Assembly (NCBI RefSeq): GCF_900100315.1
Contig: NZ_FNFF01000001.1
Coordinates: 992,001 to 1,056,000, forward strand
DNA: 64,000 bases
Source of the DNA: Streptomyces indicus
GTDB taxonomy: Bacteria > Actinomycetota > Actinomycetes > Streptomycetales > Streptomycetaceae
Direction of reading: 5' to 3'
Shown: piece by piece, positions 16,305 to 25,738 of the stretch
Numbering within the stretch: position 1 is the stretch's first letter
How the letters are laid out: each line of letters starts with the position of its first letter
Translations under genes and position numbers: made by a program
The notes under the pieces: generated by a model
The model's database searches: none
Told to the model about the DNA's origin: nothing
What the model saw: only the letters and a program-made list of their open reading frames with translations

Positions 16305-17305
16305 CGGGCCGTTCCCTCCTCATCGAGTGCTGCTTCGGCGAGTTCCGTCAGGACGGCGATCGTGAGGTTGCGGATCAGCGTGACCTTGTACGCGTTGTCG
16401 TCGAGCGGTGCCGCGGCGGCGAGTTCGGCGTCCGCCGCGGCGGCGAAGGCCTCGGGCCCGGCCGCGGCCCCGTTCAGGGAGGCCTCGGCCTTGCGGGCGC
16501 GCCAGGGCCGGGAGGCCACCGCGCCGTACGCGAGCCGTACGTCCTGTACGCGCCCGTCCCGCACCTCGAGGGCGGCCGCGACCGAGCCGATCGCGAAGGC
16601 GTAGGAGGCGCGCTCGCGCACCTTGCGGTAGCGGGAGCGGACCGGCGCGGGCGGCAGCGTCACCGCGGTGATCAGCGCGCCCGCGGGCAGCGCGGTCTCG
16701 CGGTGCGGGGTGTCGCCGACCGGACGGTAGAAGTCCGCGAGCGGCAACTCGCCCTCTCCCTGGGCGGTTTGATACGTGACCACCGCGTCGAAGGCCGCGA
16801 GCGCCACGCCCAGGTCCGAGGGGTGCACGGCCACGCAGTGCGCGGAGGCGCCGAGCACGGCCGCGTTGCGGTGCTCGCCGCCGATGGCCGAACAGCCGCT
16901 GCCGGGCTCGCGTTTGTTGCAGGCGCGGGTGAGGTCGGTGAAGTAGCCGCAGCGGGTGCGCTGGAGCAGGTTGCCGCCGACGGTGGCCATGTTGCGGAGC
17001 TGGCCGGAGGCGCCCGCGAGGACGGCCTGGGCCAACGCCGGGTAGCGGCGGCGCACTTCGGGGTGGGCGGCGAGGTCGCTGTTGGTGACGGTGGCGCCGA
17101 TCCGCAGTCCGCCGTCGGCGGTGGTCTCGATGGCGTCGAGCGGCAGGTCACGGATGTCGACGAGCAGTCCGGGGCTCTCGACCCCCGCCTTCATCAGGTC
17201 GACGAGGTTGGTGCCGCCGCCCAGGAAGCGTGCCCCCGGGTCGGCGTCGAGCAGCGCGACGGCGCCCTCGACGTCGGCGGCCCTGCGGTATCCGAACTCC
17301 TTCAT
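16301..17305 (-). CDS. paoB: Aldehyde oxidoreductase FAD-binding subunit with extra Fe-S insertion (PaoB/YagS-like)
   Basis: A 334-residue FAD subunit. The FAD signature LGGGTNLVDLMK is near residues 28-39, and GGLRIGATVTNSDLA and ATVGGNLLQRTRC follow. The segment RCGYF, ACNKREPGSGC and SAHC carries the extra cysteines which in E. coli PaoB bind a [4Fe-4S] cluster in a loop shielding the FAD, a feature absent from ordinary CoxM subunits. The C-terminal CO_deh_flav domain ends the protein. It is coupled at both ends by ATGA overlaps to the 2Fe-2S and Mo subunits. Confidence 0.9.
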   Translation of the reverse strand: MKEFGYRRAADVEGAVALLDADPGARFLGGGTNLVDLMKAGVESPGLLVDIRDLPLDAIETTADGGLRIGATVTNSDLAAHPEVRRRYPALAQAVLAGASGQLRNMATVGGNLLQRTRCGYFTDLTRACNKREPGSGCSAIGGEHRNAAVLGASAHCVAVHPSDLGVALAAFDAVVTYQTAQGEGELPLADFYRPVGDTPHRETALPAGALITAVTLPPAPVRSRYRKVRERASYAFAIGSVAAALEVRDGRVQDVRLAYGAVASRPWRARKAEASLNGAAAGPEAFAAAADAELAAAAPLDDNAYKVTLIRNLTIAVLTELAEAALDEEGTAR

Positions 17306-17961
17306 GCCACGGCCTCCTCTGCGCCGCTCGGCTCCCGGTTCGCGTCGGTGCCGTGTACGCGCGTCGCCCCGGCGCCGGGTGCCCGGCTCGCCTCGGCCGC
17401 GTACCCCACCGCCTGGACGATGGACACGTACGCGCCGCAGCGGCACAGGTTGCCGCTCATCCGCTCGCGGATCTCCTCCGGTGTGAGCGGCGGCGGTCCC
17501 GCCTCGGGCCGCACGTCGGCGGTCGCGGCGCTGGGCCAGCCGGCCGCGTGCTCCTCGATGACGGCGATGGCCGAGCAGATCTGCCCGGGCGTGCAGTAGC
17601 CGCACTGGAAGCCGTCGAATTCGAGGAACGCCTCTTGTACGGGATGCAGGCGCCCTTGCTCGGCCACGCCTTCGATCGTGGTGATCTCGCGCCCTTCGGC
17701 GGCCACGGCGAGCTGGAGGCAGGACAGGGAGCGGCGCCCGTCGACCAGCAGGGTGCAGGCACCGCACTGGCCGTGGTCGCAGCCCTTCTTGGTGCCGGTC
17801 AGGTCGAGCCGCTCGCGCAGGGCGTCGAGCAGGGTGGTGCGGTGGTCGACGGTGAGGGCGTGCTTCTCGCCGTTGACGTGCAGGACGATGGCGCCGGCGG
17901 TCGGGTGCGGGGGCGCCGCGGATGCGGACGGTGTGGCGGCGGCCGGGTCGGACGTGGTCAT
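17302..17961 (-). CDS. paoA: Aldehyde oxidoreductase 2Fe-2S subunit (PaoA/YagT-like)
   Basis: A 219-residue electron-transfer subunit with two [2Fe-2S] sites. The plant-ferredoxin-type site is KKGCDHGQCGAC plus a later Cys (RSLSC); the helical site is FQCGYCTPGQIC plus GNLCRCGAY. The N-terminus (MTTSDPAAATPSASAAPP) has no twin arginine, unlike periplasmic E. coli PaoA, so this complex should be cytoplasmic. It is the first gene of the pao operon, divergent from a TetR gene, with paired palindromes in the 239-bp spacer. The C-terminal extension after AAEA is Ala/Gly-rich and variable. Confidence 0.92.
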   Translation of the reverse strand: MTTSDPAAATPSASAAPPHPTAGAIVLHVNGEKHALTVDHRTTLLDALRERLDLTGTKKGCDHGQCGACTLLVDGRRSLSCLQLAVAAEGREITTIEGVAEQGRLHPVQEAFLEFDGFQCGYCTPGQICSAIAVIEEHAAGWPSAATADVRPEAGPPPLTPEEIRERMSGNLCRCGAYVSIVQAVGYAAEASRAPGAGATRVHGTDANREPSGAEEAVA

Positions 17962-18092
17962 GATCAGCCCTCTTTCGCGTGGCGGAGGGAAGGTCGGAGA
18001 ACGGCTCGGCGGAAGGGCCGGGGCGGCGGGTGACGACTGCGAGCCCGCCCGCGGTGTCCATCGGCTGCGCGGCTCGCTACCCTGGAGGCAAC

Positions 18093-18137
18093 CGGACAGC
18101 TGTCCGTTCACCTGGAAACGTACCGGACAGCTGTCCG
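18093..18137. promoter_or_regulatory. Paired TetR operator: two identical 14-bp palindromes
   Basis: The perfect palindrome CGGACAGCTGTCCG occurs at 18093-18106 and again at 18124-18137, centres 31 bp apart (about three helical turns), between the pao operon and the divergent TetR gene. Both copies are preceded by AC. The symmetry, duplication and position argue for the binding sites of the neighbouring TetR repressor, controlling its own gene and the oxidoreductase operon. Confidence 0.8.
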
Positions 18138-18200
18138 CTTCGCAAGAGAACACGGCCACGGCCGCCCGCACGGGCGACGCGGCGGAAGGAATGAGGCCCC

Positions 18201-18800
18201 ATGGCGCAGCAGCGACCGGACAGCGCGCAGCAGACGGCGTCTGAGCGCCCGGCGGCTCCCCTGCGCTCGGACGCGCAGCGCAACCGGGAGCGCATCCTCG
18301 AAGTCGCCCTGGCCGAGATGACCCGCGACCCCGAGATCCCGCTCAGCGCGATCGCACGCCAGGCGGGCGTGGGACAGGGCACCTTCTACCGCAACTTCCC
18401 GAACCGGGACGCCCTGGTCCTGGAGATCTTTCGGCACGAGATGACGCAGGTGGCCGACAGCGCGGCACAGCTGCTTGAGACCCTGGAGCCGGCCGAGGCG
18501 CTGCGCGCCTGGATGGACCGGCTCGCCGACCACGCGCTGGCGAAGGCGGGCCTCGCGGAGGCGCTGCGGCACGCGATGAGCGCGACCGGCGCGGAGAAGC
18601 CCTCGCCGGCCGGCCTGATGGCCGCCGTGCGCACGCTGCTCACGGCGGGACAGCAGGCCGGGACGATCCGCGAGGGCATCACCGAGGAGGACTTCTTCTA
18701 TCTGATCGCGGGGCTGTTCAGCATCCCCGCGGACGAGCAGTGGAAGGAGCGGTCGACGCGGATGCTCGACCTGGTGATGGACAGCCTGCGCACGCGCTGA
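18201..18800 (+). CDS. TetR family transcriptional regulator of the pao operon
   Basis: A 199-residue TetR repressor. The helix-turn-helix occupies about residues 30-75 (RNRERILEVALAEM, then LSAIARQAGVGQGTFYRNFPNRDALV). The ligand domain resembles the TetR_C_33-type group (SAQLLETLEPAEALRAWMDRLADH, then TREEDFF-like GITEEDFFYLIAGLF). It is divergent from the 2Fe-2S subunit gene with two palindromes between them, so it most likely represses the aldehyde oxidoreductase and is released by an aldehyde or related small molecule. Confidence 0.92.
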   Translation: MAQQRPDSAQQTASERPAAPLRSDAQRNRERILEVALAEMTRDPEIPLSAIARQAGVGQGTFYRNFPNRDALVLEIFRHEMTQVADSAAQLLETLEPAEALRAWMDRLADHALAKAGLAEALRHAMSATGAEKPSPAGLMAAVRTLLTAGQQAGTIREGITEEDFFYLIAGLFSIPADEQWKERSTRMLDLVMDSLRTR

Positions 18801-18808
18801 CTGACCGA

Positions 18809-18912
18809 CCCGCGCCACGCTTTCGTCCGCGCGCACCAGCTCACCGGCCCGCGCCACGCTTTCGTCCGCGCGCACCAGCTCACCGGCCCGCGCTTCGCTC
18901 CCGTACGCGGGC
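18809..18912. repeat. 39-bp tandem repeat, 2.7 copies, downstream of TetR gene
   Basis: Two near-identical 39-bp units (18809-18847 and 18848-18886, beginning CCCGCGCCACGC) and a diverging third (18887-18912), starting 8 bp after the TetR stop. Further decayed CTTCGTCCGCGCGCACC copies continue to about 19000. The unit length is a multiple of three, but no reading frame here looks like a genuine protein. The rest of the spacer up to 19011 holds nothing else recognisable. Confidence 0.8.
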
Positions 18913-19011
18913 ACCCGCGGCCGCCCCGCACCGTGCCTTCGTCCGCGCGCACCCGCCGGCCGCCCCGAGCCGCACTCCCGTACGCGCGCACTCGCCCCCT
19001 CGCGCTCCCCC

Positions 19012-19749
19012 CTACGTCCGCCCCACCACCAGCCACTTCGACGGCAGTTCGATGCGCTTCCCGTCCGGGGTGAAGTCCGTGGTGATCAGGGGCATTTCGC
19101 CGCTCTCGAGCACGGCCAGGCCGGCCGCTGTGAAGAGCTCGGGGACGGCAGCGTCGGAGACCTCGGCCGGCGCGATCCCGTGCTGGAACACCGGAAGCAA
19201 CTTGGGCGGCGGCCCCGCGGGATGCTGGGCGAGACCCATCAGGATCGGCCCGGCCTGCTCGGAGAGCTCGACGAGGAACGCGCGGCCGCGCTCGCCGAGC
19301 AGCGTCGCGATCGACTCGGCGAGGGGACCGCGGTCCGCGGGTTCGCACTGGTGCAGCACGCCGCGCATGTACACGTGCGCGTCGCCGAGTTCGTCGTGCA
19401 GGGCCTGGACGGCCGCCTTGTCGACAGCGTCGAGCTGCCGGTACTCGGCCCGGCCGACGGTTTCGGGCGCGGCCCGGTCGGCGTGCTCGGCGTGGTCGAT
19501 CGCCGCCTGCGACAGGTCGGCGCCCACGACGTGCGGGAAGCGGTCGGCGAGGAAGCGCGTCTGTGTCCCGTTGCCGCACCCCAGGTCGACCAGGGGCAGG
19601 CCGGTGGCCGCCAAGTACGGTTCCGCCAGGGCGAGATGGAGGCCCGCGGTGAGCGCGGGCTCCGCATCCCAGAAGACGGCGCCCTGCTCCTCCGGCGCCG
19701 CGCGCCAGAAGCCCTCCCACGCCTCTTTGTACCGGCTCGTCACGCTCAT
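19012..19749 (-). CDS. Class I SAM-dependent methyltransferase
   Basis: A 245-residue methyltransferase with SAM-binding motif I PLVDLGCGNGTQTRFLA (near residue 54), VVGADLSQAAIDHA as motif II and VYMRGVLHQCEPADRG in the post-I region. It is widespread and uncharacterised in Streptomyces. ATG 19749 has GGGGAG 8 nt upstream. Upstream there is an inverted repeat GTAGA-N6-TCTAC (19776-19791) that could be a regulator site. The substrate is unknown and the neighbours give no clue. Confidence 0.85.
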   Translation of the reverse strand: MSVTSRYKEAWEGFWRAAPEEQGAVFWDAEPALTAGLHLALAEPYLAATGLPLVDLGCGNGTQTRFLADRFPHVVGADLSQAAIDHAEHADRAAPETVGRAEYRQLDAVDKAAVQALHDELGDAHVYMRGVLHQCEPADRGPLAESIATLLGERGRAFLVELSEQAGPILMGLAQHPAGPPPKLLPVFQHGIAPAEVSDAAVPELFTAAGLAVLESGEMPLITTDFTPDGKRIELPSKWLVVGRT

Positions 19750-19955
19750 GACCGACTCTCCCCAGGTTGTCGCATGTAGAGATCGGTCTACCGTCGGCAA
19801 GGGCATGCGGACAAGCCACCGGCGCATTCCTTCACCGATCATCCGGGCGTCGCACGCCCCATGTGCGCCTGTGCGCGCCCCCTGCCCCACCTGGAGCGGA
19901 CGTCATCCGGCAGCTTCAGAACAGCCGGCCTCGGCAGTCCCGGGGCCACTCCGGC

Positions 19956-22424
19956 TCAACGCCGCCGGGGCAACCCCAGTTCGCACCATACGGACTTGCC
20001 GGCGGCGGTCCGGCTCGCGCCCCATTCGCGCGCGAGACGCTCGACCACGTTCAGCCCCCGTCCCGCCTCGTCGGCGGGCCCGGCGCTGCGCAGCGTCGGC
20101 AGGGTGTGGTCGTCGTCCTCGACCTCGCACAGCAGCACGTCGGTGCGCACCAGCCGCAGGCCGATGTGGCGGCCGTGCGCGTGCCGGAGTGCGTTGGAGA
20201 CCAGTTCGTCCACGAGCAACTCGGCGCTGTCGCTGACGGATTGGAGGCCCCAGGCGGTCAGCTGCTCGCGCACCAGACGTCGGGCACGGGCCGCCTCGCG
20301 CGGGTCGAGGGCGAGCTGCCAGTGCGCCACGTCCTCCGGCCGCACCCCGTTGAGCCGCGCCATCAGGAGCGCCACGTCGTCCTTGCGGCCGCCGCGCGTG
20401 TTGAGGGCGCGGATGATGGTGTCGCAGGCGTCGTCCATGGACGCGGCGGGGTGGGCGGCCGACTCGCAGAGGGTGGCGAGCCCGACGCCGATGTCCTCGC
20501 CGCGCATCTCGACGAGACCGTCGGTGCACATCACGAGCCGGTCCCCGGGCTCCACGGGCACCCGCACGGTCTCGAAGGGCACGCCTCCGACGCCGATCGG
20601 CGCTCCCGTGGGCAGATCGAGCAGCTCGCTGCGCCCGTCCTCGGCCCGTACGACCACGGGCGGGATGTGTCCGGCGTTGGCGATCTGGAGCTCGCCTGCG
20701 ATGGGGTCGTACACCGCGTACAGGCAGGTGGCGAGGTACTGGTCGCCGAGGCGCTGCGCGAGGTCGTCGAGGTTGCGCAGAAGCTGTGCGGGCGGCAGGT
20801 CGAGCGCCGCCATGGTCTGCACGGCGGTCCTCAACTGGCCCATCATCGCCGCCGAGTTGAGCCCGTGTCCCATCACGTCGCCGACGACGAGCGCGGTACG
20901 CGAGCCGGGCAGCTTGACCGAGTCGAACCAGTCGCCGCCGACCCGCCCGAGCAGCGTGCCCGGCAGGTAGCGGGTGGCGATGTCGCAGCCGGCCATGCGC
21001 GGGGCGATGTGCGGCAGCATCGAGTCCTGGAGGGTCTCGGCGACGCTCTCCTGGTACGTGTACATGCGCGCGTTGTCCAGCACGAGCCCCGCACGCGCGG
21101 CGAGTTCGGCGCCGGTGACGCGGTCCATGTCGTTGAAGACGGCCCGCTCCGGGTGGCGCAGCAGGATCATGAAGCCGAGCACCACGTTGCGCGCCTTGAG
21201 CGGGACGACCAGCATCGAGCGGTTGTTGATCAGCGGCCGGATGTCCCGCTTCTCGAACTGGGCCGCGATCTTGGTGCCCATCTCCTCGCTGATCCGCGGC
21301 ACGAGCACCGGCTGCCCGGTGGTCATGCACTGGAAGAACGGGGTGTGCACGGGGAAGGGCATGGACTCGCCCACCGGCACCACGTCGTCCCAGCGCCCCG
21401 GCTCGTCGGTGTGCTCGACCGCGACCCGGTGCCACAGGGTGGTGGCGTCCGGCGGTCCGTCGGGGAAGCCCTCACCGGCCACGACCTGCTCGCGCAGATA
21501 CGTACCCGCCACGTCCGTGAACCGCGGCACGACCGCGCGGCTCACCTCGATGATCGTCTGCGCCAGATCGAGGGAGGTGCCGATGCGCCCGGAGACCTCG
21601 TTGAGGAACTCCAAGTGCTCGCGCACGGCGGCGTATTCGAGGTCCTCCTCGACCGCGGCCTGCGCCTGTCGCGGCGGGGGGATCGCGGACTCCTGCGCGG
21701 CGCGCCGGCGCGCACGGCGCTCCTCGCGCCGGGGCACACCCCAGTCGGGGGTCACGGGAACGCGGTCGCTCTGGCTGAACTCCAGGACCGGATAGCCCAG
21801 TTCGAGCACCTGCGAGACGATCCGGGAGCTCTCGCCGACGCTCATGCTCGGCAGGATCTCGGGCAGCCGGCGGGCCAGCTCCTCGCTGCCGTCGAACTCG
21901 GTGTGCAGGGCGAACCCGGGGGCGATCCGCTCCACCGGGGTGCCGTCCTCGTCCTGGTCGAGGCCCGCGGCGTCGGCGGCGAGCACGAGCAGCCGCTCGG
22001 GCCCGGGGCCCACCAGGGGATACGCCCACCACAGGACGTCGATCCGGTCGGGCCCGGGGTCGCCGAGGCGGGCGCGGCCCGCGGCCGGGTAGGAGGTGCG
22101 GCCGCCGAGCGAGGCCTCCAGGTCCTGGCCGAATTCGCGGTACGCCTCGTAGTCCTCGTACGCGCTCATCGGCGCCGGGTCCTCGGGGAGCGCGCCGGAG
22201 ACGGGCAGCAGGTCGACGGCGGGGCGGCCCACCGCCTCCTCGCGGGTGGGGCCGAACAGCCGGCGTGCGCCGGTGCTCCAGTGCGAGACGAAGCCCGCGC
22301 CGTCCACGACGACCACGGCCAGCGGGATGCGGCCGGTGACCGCGCGCAGCGCGTCCGGCCCCAGTCCGTCGCCGTGGCCCGTGAGCTCGCGGGGTCCCTG
22401 CAGGGGATCCCTGGACCGGTCCAT
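19956..22424 (-). CDS. PAS-GAF-SpoIIE phosphatase with anti-sigma-type ATPase domain
   Basis: An 822-residue signalling protein. Residues about 25-150 are a PAS domain (PLAVVVVDGAGFVSHWSTGA). A GAF domain spans about 275-450 (FLNEVSGRIGTSLDLAQTI). A PP2C/SpoIIE phosphatase spans about 460-690 with metal sites in GRVGGDWFD, VVGDVMGHG and GRKDDVALL. A C-terminal HATPase_c domain of the RsbW/SpoIIAB kind has ELLVDELVSNALRHAHG and the GRGLNVVERL box. Such proteins dephosphorylate anti-anti-sigma factors and may also phosphorylate them. ATG 22424 precedes the conserved region; the frame stays open further upstream only as a shadow of the MFS gene. Cytoplasmic. Confidence 0.92.
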   Translation of the reverse strand: MDRSRDPLQGPRELTGHGDGLGPDALRAVTGRIPLAVVVVDGAGFVSHWSTGARRLFGPTREEAVGRPAVDLLPVSGALPEDPAPMSAYEDYEAYREFGQDLEASLGGRTSYPAAGRARLGDPGPDRIDVLWWAYPLVGPGPERLLVLAADAAGLDQDEDGTPVERIAPGFALHTEFDGSEELARRLPEILPSMSVGESSRIVSQVLELGYPVLEFSQSDRVPVTPDWGVPRREERRARRRAAQESAIPPPRQAQAAVEEDLEYAAVREHLEFLNEVSGRIGTSLDLAQTIIEVSRAVVPRFTDVAGTYLREQVVAGEGFPDGPPDATTLWHRVAVEHTDEPGRWDDVVPVGESMPFPVHTPFFQCMTTGQPVLVPRISEEMGTKIAAQFEKRDIRPLINNRSMLVVPLKARNVVLGFMILLRHPERAVFNDMDRVTGAELAARAGLVLDNARMYTYQESVAETLQDSMLPHIAPRMAGCDIATRYLPGTLLGRVGGDWFDSVKLPGSRTALVVGDVMGHGLNSAAMMGQLRTAVQTMAALDLPPAQLLRNLDDLAQRLGDQYLATCLYAVYDPIAGELQIANAGHIPPVVVRAEDGRSELLDLPTGAPIGVGGVPFETVRVPVEPGDRLVMCTDGLVEMRGEDIGVGLATLCESAAHPAASMDDACDTIIRALNTRGGRKDDVALLMARLNGVRPEDVAHWQLALDPREAARARRLVREQLTAWGLQSVSDSAELLVDELVSNALRHAHGRHIGLRLVRTDVLLCEVEDDDHTLPTLRSAGPADEAGRGLNVVERLAREWGASRTAAGKSVWCELGLPRRR

Positions 22425-22573
22425 CGTGTGGGCTCCCCTCCCTTCCCGTGGCGCGTGGGCGCGCCAAAGGTCCATGCCGACATCAACCACGGTACGGCGG
22501 CGGCACCTCGCGATGTGCGGCAACGGGGAAATAGGGGCGCACGCGCGCCCCCTGCCCCGCGTCAGCCCAACTC

Positions 22574-24946
22574 TCAGTCCTCGTGGCTCAGTTGGAGATC
22601 GCGCTCGGTGCGTCCGCCGCCCGCGACCTGGAGGACCGTGGCCACCGGCGGATAGCCCGCGGCGATCACCGTGTACTCGCCGGAGGACAGGTCGACGAAA
22701 CGGAAGGTGCCGTCGGGGCCCGTGGTGAGCGTGTCGACCACGTTGCCGGCCGCGTCGAGCAGGGTCACCCGCGCGTCCTCGACCGGGCGTCCGCCGCTCG
22801 CCCGCACAGTGCCGCGAAGCACCGCCCCGCCGGCGAGCTCGATGTCCTGCCGGGTCTCGCGCGAGGCCTGCACGCTGACCGGCAGCGCGGCCGGGCGGAA
22901 GGCGGGGGCGCTGGCGGCCAGGGTGTACTCCCCCGCCACCAACTCGTTGATCACATAGCCGCCTTCGCGGCCGCTGCGGGTGCTGGCCACCACCTCGCCG
23001 CGCACGTCGGTGAGGGTGACGGCGGCGTCGCGCACGGGCGTGCCCTCGGCGGTGACGACCACCCCGGCCAGGCGGCCCGCGCCGCCGAGCACCACGTCGA
23101 GTTCCACGGGCCGTTCGCCGACCGTGACGGAGACGGCCTGCGGCTGATGCCCGCCGGCGGCCGCGATCAGGACGTACGAGCCGGCGCCGGGCGTCGACAG
23201 GGCATAGCGCCCGTCCTCGCCGCTCGCGCCGCGGCCGATCTGCTGCCCGGAGACGTCGATCAGGGTGAGGGCGGCGCGCGGGACGCTGCTGCCGTCGGAG
23301 TGCTGCACGGTTCCGCAGACGGGGACCCCGGCCGCGTACGCCGTACGGGCCGGCGGGATCTGGGCGGCGGGCTCGGCGGCGGGGGCGTTGTGGGACACCA
23401 GCGGTTTCTCCTTCAGGAACAGGGCGAGGACGAAGCCGAGCAGCAGCACCGGCACGAGGTAGAGGAAGATCCGCGGCATGGCGTCCGCGTACGCCTGGAT
23501 GTAGCCGTCCTTGAGTGCGGGCTCCATGGCGTGGACGAGCTGCGGGGTGATCGATTCCGCGTCCGGCAGGTCGGCTCCGGCGGGGAGCCGGTCGGCGAGC
23601 GCGTCGGTGAGGCGGCTGGCGAAGAGCGTGCCGAAGACGGCCGCGCCGACGCTGCCGCCGATCTGCCGGAAGTAGTTGTTGGCGCTGGTGGCGGTGCCGA
23701 GGTCGGCGGGCGGCACCGCGTTCTGCACGGCGAGGATGAGCACCGGCATGATCAGGCCGATGCCGACGCCGAGTACGGCCATCCAGATGCTGTACGCGAG
23801 CCGCGAGGTGTCCGTCTCGAGCAGCGAGAGCAGCCACATGCCGACCGCGGAGACGAGGCCGCCGACGATCGGATACACCTTGTAGTGACCGGTCTTGCTG
23901 ATCAGCTGTCCGGAGATGATCGAGGCGAAGACGATGCCGCCCATCATCGGCAGCATCAGGAGGCCGGACTCGGTGGCGGTGGCGCCGTCGACCATCTGAA
24001 GGAAGGTCGGCAGATAGCTGGCCGCGCCGAAGAGCCCGACGCCGATCACGGCACCGACGACACCGGTGAGGTTGAAGGTGGCGTCGCGGAACAGGTGCAG
24101 CGGGATGAGCGGTTCGGCCGCGTACTTCTCGGCGACGAGGAACAGGGCCGTGGAGACCACGGCGCCGGCGGCGAGCCCGATGATGACGCGGTCGCCCCAC
24201 TCGTACTCGGTGCCGCCCCAACTGGTCAGCAGCACCAGGCAGGTGGAGGCCGCGGCGAGCAGCACCGAGCCGAGCACGTCGAGCCGCGGCCTGACCTTCG
24301 GCTTCGGCAGCTTGAGCACCACCGCGACGACGGCGAGGGTGATCAGGCCGAACGGGACGTTGAAGTAGAAGCACCAGCGCCACGAGGCGTGGTCGGTGAA
24401 GAAGCCGCCGAGCAGCGGTCCCGCGACCGAGGCGAGCCCGAAGGCGGCGCCGATCAGGCCCATGTAGCGGCCGCGCTCACGCGGCGGCACGATGTCGGCG
24501 ATGATCGCCTGCACACCGATGAACAGGCCGCCCGCGCCGATGCCTTGGATCGCGCGGAAGGCGATCAGCTCGTTCATGGAACGCGACCAGCCCGCGAGGG
24601 CGGAGCCGATCACGAACACGACGATCGCGAACTGGAAGACGCCCTTGCGCCCCCACAGGTCCCCGAGCTTGCCGTAGATCGGCAGCCCGATCGTCGAGGT
24701 CAGCAGGTACGCGGTAATCGCCCAGGGCATCCGGTCGAGCCCTTGAAGATCACCGACGATCTTCGGCAGGGCGGTGGCGACGATCATCTGCTCGAGCGCG
24801 GCGAGCAGCAGGGCCAGCATGAGGCCGATGAAGACCAACTTCACCTGGCGCGGGCTGAGTTCGACGGCCTGCGCGGGCGGCGGTCCGGGGTCCTGCGGGG
24901 GCGCCGCCTCGGCCGGCGCTTCCTTCACCAGAGTGGTCCCGCCCAC
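22574..24946 (-). CDS. MFS DHA2 drug exporter fused to three carboxypeptidase-regulatory-like domains
   Basis: A ~790-residue fusion. Residues about 30-530 are a 14-helix EmrB/QacA-type proton-drug antiporter ([17 protein letters not shown] as motif D1, [14 protein letters not shown] as motif A, and motif [18 protein letters not shown]). Three repeats of about 80 residues follow, each with the CarboxypepD_reg/SdrD-like pattern ([60 protein letters not shown]). Topology puts this domain on the same side as the C-terminus of the transporter, normally cytoplasmic for even-helix MFS proteins. GTG 24946 has GAGGGGAG upstream and is preferred to the TTG at 24988. Confidence 0.85.
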   Translation of the reverse strand: MGGTTLVKEAPAEAAPPQDPGPPPAQAVELSPRQVKLVFIGLMLALLLAALEQMIVATALPKIVGDLQGLDRMPWAITAYLLTSTIGLPIYGKLGDLWGRKGVFQFAIVVFVIGSALAGWSRSMNELIAFRAIQGIGAGGLFIGVQAIIADIVPPRERGRYMGLIGAAFGLASVAGPLLGGFFTDHASWRWCFYFNVPFGLITLAVVAVVLKLPKPKVRPRLDVLGSVLLAAASTCLVLLTSWGGTEYEWGDRVIIGLAAGAVVSTALFLVAEKYAAEPLIPLHLFRDATFNLTGVVGAVIGVGLFGAASYLPTFLQMVDGATATESGLLMLPMMGGIVFASIISGQLISKTGHYKVYPIVGGLVSAVGMWLLSLLETDTSRLAYSIWMAVLGVGIGLIMPVLILAVQNAVPPADLGTATSANNYFRQIGGSVGAAVFGTLFASRLTDALADRLPAGADLPDAESITPQLVHAMEPALKDGYIQAYADAMPRIFLYLVPVLLLGFVLALFLKEKPLVSHNAPAAEPAAQIPPARTAYAAGVPVCGTVQHSDGSSVPRAALTLIDVSGQQIGRGASGEDGRYALSTPGAGSYVLIAAAGGHQPQAVSVTVGERPVELDVVLGGAGRLAGVVVTAEGTPVRDAAVTLTDVRGEVVASTRSGREGGYVINELVAGEYTLAASAPAFRPAALPVSVQASRETRQDIELAGGAVLRGTVRASGGRPVEDARVTLLDAAGNVVDTLTTGPDGTFRFVDLSSGEYTVIAAGYPPVATVLQVAGGGRTERDLQLSHED

Positions 24947-25160
24947 GTACCCGCTCCCCTCGTCGCGCTTTTCGCTCAATTCCCGCAATACGCGACAACT
25001 GCGATAAGCGCGACGAGTTACGGCAGAAAACCCTCAGCGGGCGAGAACCACTCGAAACGGTGACCAGGGCAACTACCCTTTCGTGTGGCGCACTTCGCCA
25101 CGGGAGACCGGTGTCCGGGTACGTACGGCGACCGTCGGCGCCGGAACCCGAGGCCCAGGC

Positions 25161-25613
25161 TCAGGCCGCCGGCTTCTCCATCTCGGCGGCCAGCTTGGCG
25201 AGCACGGCGTCGTAGATCCGGCCGAGCCCCTTGGGCGCGAAGGTCTTCTCGAAGAAGCCGCCGATGCCGCCCGCGCCGTTCCAGACGGTCTGCACGACCA
25301 CGCGCGCCTTGCCCTCGCCTGCCGGGGTGACGGTCCAGGTGGTGACCATCGAGGAGTTGCGGTCCTTCTCGACCAGCTGCCCGTCGGTGGGCTCGTCGAC
25401 TTCGAGCAGGCAGTCGCGGATGCGCTTGCTGGTGGCCTGGAGCTTCCAGTGCACGAGGGTGCCCTTGCCGTCGCCGCCCTCACGCACCTCGTACTCGCTG
25501 AAGTGCTCGGGCAGCAGCTTCGCACGCGTGCCGCTGTAGTCGGCGAGGGCGTCGAAGACATCGTCCGGCTCCGCCGCGATGATCCGCTCGGTCACGGCTT
25601 CGACCTGGGCCAT
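25161..25613 (-). CDS. SRPBCC family protein
   Basis: A 150-residue START/Bet v1-like lipid- or polyketide-binding fold protein: VEAVTERIIAAEPDDVFDALADY at the N-terminus, YEVREGGDGKGTLVHWKL, TTWTVTPAGEGKARVVVQTVW, and the long C-terminal helix LGRIYDAVLAKLAAEMEK. No signal peptide. ATG 25613 follows GGAGGAAA. The ligand is unknown. A stable hairpin at 25639-25671 separates it from the upstream secreted-protein gene, so it probably has its own promoter. Confidence 0.85.
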   Translation of the reverse strand: MAQVEAVTERIIAAEPDDVFDALADYSGTRAKLLPEHFSEYEVREGGDGKGTLVHWKLQATSKRIRDCLLEVDEPTDGQLVEKDRNSSMVTTWTVTPAGEGKARVVVQTVWNGAGGIGGFFEKTFAPKGLGRIYDAVLAKLAAEMEKPAA

Positions 25614-25638
25614 GGTCTTTCCTCCACTGCTGCGTTAC

Positions 25639-25671
25639 GGGGCTCGCCGGGCGATTCGCCCGGCGGGCCCC
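25639..25671 (-). terminator. GC-rich hairpin, probable terminator of the secreted protein gene
   Basis: A 15-bp stem (one G-T pair) with a 3-nt loop (GGGGCTCGCCGGGCG, ATT, CGCCCGGCGGGCCCC read on the plus strand). It lies between the end of the gene at 25739 and the start of the SRPBCC gene. No U-tract follows, as is common for Streptomyces terminators. Confidence 0.6.
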
Positions 25672-25738
25672 ATTGTGTCGCGACGCACAGGCCCTCCGTC
25701 ACGCGGGTGGAGAGAACGGCCGGTCCGCCTTGACACCG

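Noticed and set aside
13365..16604. Plus-strand open frame of over 1000 codons opposite the Mo subunit and XdhC genes
   Set aside because: Shadow of the pao genes; low-complexity composition and no domain.
19767..22655. Very long plus-strand open frame (962 codons) opposite the SpoIIE phosphatase
   Set aside because: It is an antisense frame of a clearly conserved gene in high-GC DNA; its composition is Arg/Gly/Ala/His-rich with no recognisable domain.
22583..25063. Plus-strand 826-codon frame opposite the MFS gene
   Set aside because: Antisense shadow rich in Glu/Asp/Arg/His/Gly, as expected from complementing a GC-rich membrane protein gene.
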